The notes under the pieces: model-generated
What the model saw: only the letters and a program-made list of their open reading frames with translations
What the model was told of the DNA's origin: nothing
Databases searched by the model: none
In this document: positions 36,690 to 41,773 of the stretch, one piece after another
Layout of the letters: every line of letters starts with the position of its first letter
How positions within the stretch are numbered: position 1 is the first letter of the stretch
Made by a program: the position numbers and the translations under genes
Source: Albidovulum sp.
GTDB lineage: Bacteria > Pseudomonadota > Alphaproteobacteria > Rhodobacterales > Rhodobacteraceae
Reading direction: 5' to 3'
Assembly (NCBI GenBank): GCA_028823855.1
Contig: JAPPFL010000017.1
Coordinates: 1 to 41,773, forward strand
DNA: 41,773 bases

Positions 36690-38249
36690 TTAGGCCGCCC
36701 CAGTTTTCTTCCGGTAAATCCCTTGCGCAATCCGGTCGATGACCATCGCGCAGAACAGGATGGCGAGGCCGCCCAGAAGCCCCTGTCCCTTGGCCGCATA
36801 TTGCAGCGCTTCCAGGATCAGGGCCCCTAGGCCTTCGGCGCCGATCAGCGAAGCGATCACCACCATCGACAGCGCCATCAGAATAGTCTGGTTGATGCCC
36901 GTCATGATCGACGGCAATGCAAGCGGCAATTCGACATTGAACAGCAGCTGGCGGCGCGAACAGCCGAAGGCGATCGCCGCTTCCTTCGTGGTTTCGGGAA
37001 CTCCGCGCATTCCCAGGGCCGTTAGACGAATTACCGGCGGCATCGCGAAGATCAGCGTCGCCAGCACGCCCGGCGGCTTTCCGGTGCCGAAAAATGCGAT
37101 AATCGGAATCAGGTACACAAAGGCGGGCATCGTTTGCATGAAATCCAGCACCGGCTCGGCGATGGCATAGGCGCGGCGCGATTTTCCGAACCATATGCCC
37201 AGCGGAATGCCGATCACCACGCATAGAGCGGCTCCCGCCCCAATTAGCGCGACAGTGATCATTGCAAGCTCCCAAAGCCCCATGAAGGCAAGATAGACAA
37301 GCGCCGCCGCTGTAAAGATTGCAACGCGCGGGCCGGCGAGCCGCAGCGCAACCACCACGGTTACAAACATCACTACCGGCCATGGCGACTGGATAAGCAG
37401 CACTTCAAGCCCGTCGAGCACCGAACGAATGCCCGCCGTCACCCCGTCGAACACGTCGCCGAAATTTATTGCCAGCCAGTCGAAGCCGGTATCCACGCGC
37501 TTTGCGAGCGCGGCAAAGTACTCCTTGCCGACGGGAAACTCGGTGATCGGCACACGCTCGCCCAAAAAACCGCCCGTGAATCCAGCGATGGCCTCGTCCG
37601 GCTTTGCAACCGTGAAGCGAAGCAGCGTCAGCGGCCAGATCGCCAGGATCCCGACGGCGCCAAAAAGCAGGCCCGAGCGATTGATTCCGGCCTGAGCCCC
37701 TCGCCCGGACCGCCAACGCAAATATTGCGCCTCGTATGCGATATTGGCGTAAAATCCTTCGGCCAGCTTGACAGCGACCAGCAGCGCAATTCCCGTCAGC
37801 AGAATGGTCAGCGCCATGCTGTTCGCGGCGGTGGCCGCCTCCAGCGCCTTGTCGGCGGCGGCGCGCAGGTTTTCGGCAATCTTAAGCTTTGCCTCCGCAT
37901 CGTCGGCATCCCCCAATGCCAGACTCTCTGCGGCTTGCGCTTCGCGACGCGCGATATTCTCCAATAGGCGCTCGTAGCGGGCTAGTTGGTCGGCTCCCAG
38001 TTCGCCCCAGAGCCCGCGGCCGACCTGCACGAGGGCAAACAACTCCAGAACCAGAAAGGTCCAGAAAAATCCCCAGACGCCGCGGGCCGCCCCCCAGAGC
38101 GGTCCGCAGACCGCCGCCATCGAGTTCCACGACCAGCTAAATCCCGTTTTGCCCTGTATTCGGGCGAATTCGCGAGCGTAGTAGGCGCTCTTCTCCTGGA
38201 CAAACTCTTCCACGCTTCGTTCGGTTGCGCCGATTGCTGCATCCGTCAC
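36690..38249 (-). CDS. proW: Betaine/quaternary amine ABC transporter permease (ProW type), long form
   Basis: A 519-residue membrane permease. The C-terminal 250 residues are a standard ProW channel: GIPLGIWFGKSRRAYAIAEP, VLDFMQTMPAFVYLIPIIAF, KEAAIAFGCSRRQLLFNVEL (EAA loop), then GINQTILMALSMVVIASLIG. The first 230 residues are an unusual extension: two hydrophobic segments (VWGFFWTFLVLELFALVQVG and MALTILLTGIALLVAVKLAE) enclose a long charged helix with RLLENIARREAQAAESLALG, likely coiled coil. E. coli ProW is about 350 residues. The start is GTG at 38249, overlapping the ATPase stop (GTGA), so translation is coupled. Confidence 0.92.
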   Translation of the reverse strand: MTDAAIGATERSVEEFVQEKSAYYAREFARIQGKTGFSWSWNSMAAVCGPLWGAARGVWGFFWTFLVLELFALVQVGRGLWGELGADQLARYERLLENIARREAQAAESLALGDADDAEAKLKIAENLRAAADKALEAATAANSMALTILLTGIALLVAVKLAEGFYANIAYEAQYLRWRSGRGAQAGINRSGLLFGAVGILAIWPLTLLRFTVAKPDEAIAGFTGGFLGERVPITEFPVGKEYFAALAKRVDTGFDWLAINFGDVFDGVTAGIRSVLDGLEVLLIQSPWPVVMFVTVVVALRLAGPRVAIFTAAALVYLAFMGLWELAMITVALIGAGAALCVVIGIPLGIWFGKSRRAYAIAEPVLDFMQTMPAFVYLIPIIAFFGTGKPPGVLATLIFAMPPVIRLTALGMRGVPETTKEAAIAFGCSRRQLLFNVELPLALPSIMTGINQTILMALSMVVIASLIGAEGLGALILEALQYAAKGQGLLGGLAILFCAMVIDRIAQGIYRKKTGAA

Positions 38250-39295
38250 GCCTTGCCCCCCTGAATGCCCTTAAGAAGCGTCGCCCGGTCCACAACGCCG
38301 ATGTCGTCCCCGTCGTCTCCGGTGATGATGATGACGTTCTCGGTGGAGGTCGCGACATCGATCAGCTGGTCCAGGTCGGCGCCGTGATGCGCCCGCGGGC
38401 TTTCGTCGAAATTCACTTGCCGCGTCGGCTTGTAGTCCTTGATCGGCACCATGATCGAATGGGCAAAGACAAGCTTGAGCTTTGATATGCCCTCGACGAA
38501 GTCGCGCACGTACTCGTCCGCCGGCCGCGTCACGATCTCTTCGGGCGTGCCGATCTGCACGATGCGCCCGTCCTTCATGATGGCGATGCGGTTGCCGATG
38601 CGGATCGCTTCGTCCAAGTCGTGGGTTATGAACACTGTCGTCTTGTTCAACTCGGCCGACAGCGCCATGAATTGATCCTGCAACTGCCTTCGGATAAGCG
38701 GATCAAGCGCCGAAAAGGGCTCGTCCATCAGCAAAACCTCCGGGTCCGACGCAAGCGCCCGCGCCAATCCGACCCGCTGCTGCATGCCGCCCGACAACTC
38801 GCGCGGGAACCTGTCTTCGTAGCCGGTGAGGTCCACCATCTCGAGACAGCGCTGCGACACCTCCCAGCGACGCGATTTCGGTTCGCCGCGCACTTGAAGG
38901 GGAAACGCGACATTGTCGCGCACGGTTCGATGCGGCAGGAGGGCCATATGCTGGAACACCATGCCGATATTCATCGCCCGCATCTCGCGCAGTTCCGATT
39001 CGGAGAGGGTCAGCATGTCCCGGCCAAGCACCGAGACCTGCCCCGCCGTTGGCTCGATCAACCGGTTTAGGTGGCGAACCATCGTTGACTTTCCGGAGCC
39101 CGACAGCCCCATCACGCAAAATATTTCGCCGCGCCGGACCGAAAATGAGACGTCGGCAATCCCGACGACGCAGTCGAATTCCTTCAGAACCTCGGCCTTG
39201 CCCAACCCGCGGTCGTGAATGGCTGCCATTGAAGCATCGGCGTTTTGGCCAAAGATTTTCCACACGCCCTCGAGCGTGATTACGTTCTCCGCCAT
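38246..39295 (-). CDS. proV: Betaine/quaternary amine ABC transporter ATP-binding protein (ProV type)
   Basis: A 349-residue ATPase. Walker A GLSGSGKST, Q-loop VFQHMALLPHRTV, signature LSGGMQQRVGLARAL, Walker B VLLMDEPFSALDPLIR and FITHDLDEAIRIGNRIAIM are all typical of ProV/OpuA. The C-terminal 80 residues hold one degenerate CBS-like unit (LDQLIDVATSTENVIIITGD, then VVDRATLLKGI), possibly an ionic-strength or nucleotide sensor. I start at the ATG at 39295 (MAENVITLEGVWKIFG); the longer frame to 39349 runs over the hairpin after proX. It couples to proW by a four-base overlap. Confidence 0.93.
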   Translation of the reverse strand: MAENVITLEGVWKIFGQNADASMAAIHDRGLGKAEVLKEFDCVVGIADVSFSVRRGEIFCVMGLSGSGKSTMVRHLNRLIEPTAGQVSVLGRDMLTLSESELREMRAMNIGMVFQHMALLPHRTVRDNVAFPLQVRGEPKSRRWEVSQRCLEMVDLTGYEDRFPRELSGGMQQRVGLARALASDPEVLLMDEPFSALDPLIRRQLQDQFMALSAELNKTTVFITHDLDEAIRIGNRIAIMKDGRIVQIGTPEEIVTRPADEYVRDFVEGISKLKLVFAHSIMVPIKDYKPTRQVNFDESPRAHHGADLDQLIDVATSTENVIIITGDDGDDIGVVDRATLLKGIQGGKA

Positions 39296-39324
39296 GCCCG
39301 GTCCCCGGAAATCCCGGCAGTCAT

Positions 39325-39347
39325 GGCGAGCGGAAACACCGCTCGCC
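39325..39347 (-). promoter_or_regulatory. Intercistronic hairpin after proX
   Basis: A perfect inverted repeat, GGCGAGCGG and CCGCTCGCC around AAACA, 19 bases past the proX stop and 29 bases before the proV start. It would form a nine-pair stem in minus-strand RNA, with no T-run after it. It is the third example in this window of a hairpin directly behind a binding-protein gene; it could stabilise the proX message. Confidence 0.7.
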
Positions 39348-39366
39348 AAAGTATCTGGAGTCTAGA

Positions 39367-40317
39367 TCACTGGAACCAAGAATCTACCAGATCCGCATTT
39401 TCGCCGACCCATTCGCGGGCGAACTCTTCCGGGTCGCGGCCTTCGGCGGACAGCGCGAACACAATCTCGTTCACCTGCTGGGTGGCCAGTTTTATTTTGC
39501 CTAGCATTTCCGCGGCCTCCGGCTGGGTTTCGGACAGCTGCTTTGCGTAAAACACGTGCAGCCTGGCCGAATCCCATGCAGTCGGCGCCGACGAGATTTC
39601 CAGCCAGTTTGGATCATCGGTGGGTTGCGTGATGTTCCATTTGGCGGCGTCGTAGGCAGGTTCGCTAAGCGGAACCAGATCGTAGATCGAAAACATATGG
39701 TGCGGCGTGTAGCAATAAAATACGATGTTTTGGTTCTGCGCCACGGCGTTGTCGACCTGCGCCAGGGCCAGGGTCTCATCCATTTCCAGCAAATTCATGG
39801 TCTCCGCGTAGCCGTAGGATTTGGCGCGGATCTTTTCGACATTTGTCGATGCCCATCCGGCGGCGCCAATCCACAACTCTCCGAACCCGTCGCCGTCGGT
39901 GTCAAAATTTGCTGCCATGTCCGGATCCGTCAAATCACTGAGCGCCAAGATTCCAGTACGCTCCTGCGTTTCCTTGGTGACGCAGATGAACTGGTCGGAC
40001 GAGACCGCATTCGGATTGTATGTTACGGTACCCTTTTCGGTCACGAACTTGTCCATAAGGTTCTGCTGGTTGGGCAGCCAAACTTCCGGGTGAACATGCA
40101 TCGCCCCGGAATCCATTGCTTCGAAGATGATTGGATTTGTTCCGTTTTGCAGTTCCACTGTGAGGCCGAGATTGTCTTCCAGCGCCACCTTGACAATATG
40201 CGCAGTCCCGCGAACCGACGCCCAGTTCGGAACGCCAATTATGATATCCTGCGCCGCCGCGGCGCCGCCAATCGACATGGTCAGCGCCATTGCAGTAAGT
40301 GTCTTTACAACTTTCAT
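39367..40317 (-). CDS. proX: Betaine/quaternary amine ABC substrate-binding protein (ProX type)
   Basis: A 316-residue periplasmic protein with a Sec signal peptide (MKVVKTLTAMALTMSIGGAA, cleavage near AAAQ). Mature part starts DIIIGVPNWASVRGTAH. The fold is the OpuAC type: HPEVWLPNQQNL, LWIGAAGWASTNVEKIRAKS and FYCYTPHHMF. Aromatic residues (Trp in PNWAS, VWLP, AGWAS) may form the cage that holds a quaternary ammonium or guanidinium ligand. The ribosome site AAAGGAGC precedes the ATG. A separate promoter is likely because a terminator lies at 40487-40510. The associated hydrolases hint at a guanidino-type ligand. Confidence 0.93.
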   Translation of the reverse strand: MKVVKTLTAMALTMSIGGAAAAQDIIIGVPNWASVRGTAHIVKVALEDNLGLTVELQNGTNPIIFEAMDSGAMHVHPEVWLPNQQNLMDKFVTEKGTVTYNPNAVSSDQFICVTKETQERTGILALSDLTDPDMAANFDTDGDGFGELWIGAAGWASTNVEKIRAKSYGYAETMNLLEMDETLALAQVDNAVAQNQNIVFYCYTPHHMFSIYDLVPLSEPAYDAAKWNITQPTDDPNWLEISSAPTAWDSARLHVFYAKQLSETQPEAAEMLGKIKLATQQVNEIVFALSAEGRDPEEFAREWVGENADLVDSWFQ

Positions 40318-40486
40318 GTCTTGCTCCTTTTTCAGATGGTCACCCGATTAGGTTACTTGGCCGCAATCGCTTGTCCCGGTGTCGATTCCCGTTGCCCGGT
40401 ACGTAAGAGAACAGTATAAAACGCGGTTTATCGGACAATTGGGTTCCTGCAATTTATTTCTTTGCCTTTTTGTCCTGAATAGCGGC

Positions 40487-40510
40487 AAAAACAGGCCAGT
40501 TGCCGGCCTG
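40487..40510 (-). terminator. Probable rho-independent terminator after the dimethylargininase-like gene
   Basis: On the minus strand CAGGCC, loop GGCAACT, GGCCTG, then TTTTTG. The hairpin lies about 63 bases after the stop of the upstream gene and 170 bases before the proX start. It should end the hydrolase transcript and separate it from the proX operon. The six-pair stem is short, so read-through is possible. Confidence 0.6.
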
Positions 40511-40572
40511 CGAATCCACCGCGGCAATTGCCCGCCGACGGCGCCGCATAGGAGGCACGCCTGGGCACTCCC

Positions 40573-41472
40573 TCATTGTCGCCCGGCTTCGCGCCGCAGC
40601 GCCTGACTGAGGCAATGGACGCCCCCGCCGCCGAGCGTGAACATTGACATGTCCGGATCGTAGACCTCGAACCCGAGTGAGCGCAGTTTGGAGTTTAGTT
40701 CGTCTGCCCCGGCCATCGACAGCACCTTGCCGTCGCCGAGGGCAACCAGATTGACGCCAAGATTCCGCGCTTCCCGGTAATCCACATCGACGATCTCAAT
40801 CCCCCAGCCGCGAACCACGTCCACAAGCCAAGGCTCCATCGCATCGACGCATGCCACCGCCAGTTTCTCGGCCAGAGGCACGATCAGACCGTCCATGTGG
40901 ACGAATTCCCGGCTGATCGGGGCCACGACGGCCTCCCACCCCTCGCCGCGCACGAATTCGGCGACCTGTTCGCTGCCCTCCTTTTCGGACCGCTCGCCGC
41001 TATAGCCGATTAGCACCCGTCCAGGCGAAATTATGTTGAAATCGCCGCCTTCGAAATGCCCGGCCGTGGCAAATTTCCAGATCGGAATTTCATGCTCCTG
41101 GTAAAACTGGATCACCGTGGCGTAATCCGCCCTCCGGCATTTTAGCTGCATGTGACAGATCAGCGGCCCCCAAGGCGTCATGGCGGAACTGTCTCGGGCA
41201 AAAAAGTTTCGGTGCAGGACTTTGTCGGGCTGGAGAAAAAAGCAACTGACGTCGTTTTCTTCGTAAATCGCGACCATTTCCGCGTGCTGCTTCATCGCCA
41301 GTTGCAGATCGAACCGGACGCCCGTCTTGTGGGCATTGGCCAAAGTCCGCCCGATGAGCGGCCCGGCCTCTACCCAGCGATAATACTCCGGATTGCCCAA
41401 GAGGACGTCGGTTAGCTTGGAGTAGTCGTCGTTTATGCCCCAGCTTCCCGAGTTCGCGCGCGGTGAGTTCAT
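40573..41472 (-). CDS. Dimethylargininase/arginine deiminase-like amidinohydrolase
   Basis: A 299-residue enzyme of the guanidino-modifying (GME) superfamily, five-bladed propeller fold. Catalytic marks: FARDSS near 91-96 (substrate Asp), GHFEGGDF (Glu and Asp, 139-145), REFVHMDG with the His-Asp pair (192-194), and the nucleophile Cys287 in GGGGVHC. It should cleave a guanidino group, releasing an amine or ammonia and leaving a ureido product. N-terminal WGINDDYSKLTDVLLGNPEY is typical of the group. I prefer the ATG at 41472; an in-frame TTG lies at 41481. It lies upstream of the proX operon on the same strand but ends in its own terminator. Substrate could be dimethylarginine, arginine or another guanidino amine. 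Confidence 0.9.
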   Translation of the reverse strand: MNSPRANSGSWGINDDYSKLTDVLLGNPEYYRWVEAGPLIGRTLANAHKTGVRFDLQLAMKQHAEMVAIYEENDVSCFFLQPDKVLHRNFFARDSSAMTPWGPLICHMQLKCRRADYATVIQFYQEHEIPIWKFATAGHFEGGDFNIISPGRVLIGYSGERSEKEGSEQVAEFVRGEGWEAVVAPISREFVHMDGLIVPLAEKLAVACVDAMEPWLVDVVRGWGIEIVDVDYREARNLGVNLVALGDGKVLSMAGADELNSKLRSLGFEVYDPDMSMFTLGGGGVHCLSQALRREAGRQ

Positions 41473-41773
41473 ACTGTACAACGCCTCCCGAAGCCTGCGG
41501 GCGCAAATAATGTCGCTTAAAGCCCGTAATGGGATTCAGACCGTGTGTCCAGCGTTATTGCAAAGCAGCGAGAGGACGCCCATGCCCGAATTCGAAACCA
41601 ACGGACTGGCTCGGTTTCGACGAATCCCCCAAGCGTAAGCGGTTGATTTGCGATGTTCCTTGGCGATTCAAATTTCTCCCTGGATTTCCTTGGCGTCGAA
41701 TTGAAACCGTATTTTCGCCTAGCCTGAATTACCAACTGCCCGGAATAATGTGAAGAATTAGAAGAAGACGCAC
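41473..41773. other. Right end of window, upstream of the hydrolase gene, no gene
   Basis: About 300 bases with short overlapping frames on both strands, none with motif or ribosome site. It should carry the promoter for the hydrolase gene. An AT-rich patch near 41740-41770 (GGAATAATGTGAAGAATTAG) may be part of this. Nothing else seen. Confidence 0.35.

Noticed and set aside
40413-40438. Sigma-70-like promoter TTGTCC and TATACT upstream of proX
   Set aside because: The spacer is 14 bases, too short for a normal promoter. A promoter is expected nearby, but I cannot place it.
1-41773. CRISPR arrays, tRNA, rRNA, replication origin
   Set aside because: No regularly spaced direct repeats, no cloverleaf and no rRNA-like conserved text were seen by eye. 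A covariance-model scan would be decisive.

Overview
The window looks like chromosomal DNA of an alphaproteobacterium. The evidence is moderately high GC, several periplasmic-binding-protein ABC importers of the types common in Rhodospirillales/Rhizobiales-like genomes, an agmatinase-like/ProXVW/dimethylargininase-like set, and a ZnuABC locus beside a NicO-family metal transporter. I cannot place it below class from sequence alone. Intact transport and catabolic operons alternate with stretches of decayed genes: a Fic protein, an IS66 transposase, a resolvase, an AbiE toxin-antitoxin pair, a PanB-like gene and several unidentified remnants.

Layout. 1-0.8 kb: two small overlapping unknown genes. 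0.8-3.1 kb: non-coding DNA with a Fic-family pseudogene. 3.1-8.4 kb (minus): a carbohydrate ABC importer (binding protein, two permeases, ATPase) followed by an NAD-dependent epimerase. 9.5-14.2 kb (plus): a branched-chain-amino-acid-type importer in the order F-H-binding protein-M-G. 14.2-18.7 kb: an accessory region with an IS66 remnant, a secreted class 3 lipase flanked by two relatives of one tiny gene, an HTH remnant, a reversed hicB-hicA module whose hicA has no start codon, and a resolvase remnant. 19.1-21 kb: SLC13-type anion symporter with RCK-like domains. 21-24.1 kb: decayed genes around an intact sterol-desaturase-family membrane protein. 24.3-28.8 kb (minus): znuA-znuC-znuB-nicO, a small ORF and a DUF1697 gene. 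28.8-31.1 kb: remnants including a decayed AbiEi/AbiEii pair. 31.6-32.4 kb: a one-domain voltage-gated cation channel with a Ca-channel-like filter. 32.6-35.0 kb: a divergent pair of an enolase-superfamily enzyme and a COG3618-type amidohydrolase. 35.6-41.5 kb (minus): dimethylargininase-like hydrolase, then proX-proV-proW and an agmatinase-family ureohydrolase.

How the genes work together. The two left importers would bring in a sugar-type solute and a branched-chain amino acid or related amide. The right-hand cluster combines a betaine/quaternary-amine type importer with two unrelated guanidino-group hydrolases, suggesting uptake and breakdown of an arginine-derived or methylated guanidino compound. 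The Zn locus pairs high-affinity zinc uptake with a His-rich NicO transporter. In all three importer operons where the binding-protein gene precedes permease or ATPase genes (sugar, liv, pro), a GC-rich hairpin lies immediately after the binding-protein gene, which would favour excess binding protein over membrane components. The most unusual single items are the TLEGWTD-filter channel, the hicBA module lacking a hicA start, and a 51-codon gene with a good ribosome site that has a decayed relative on the other side of the lipase gene.
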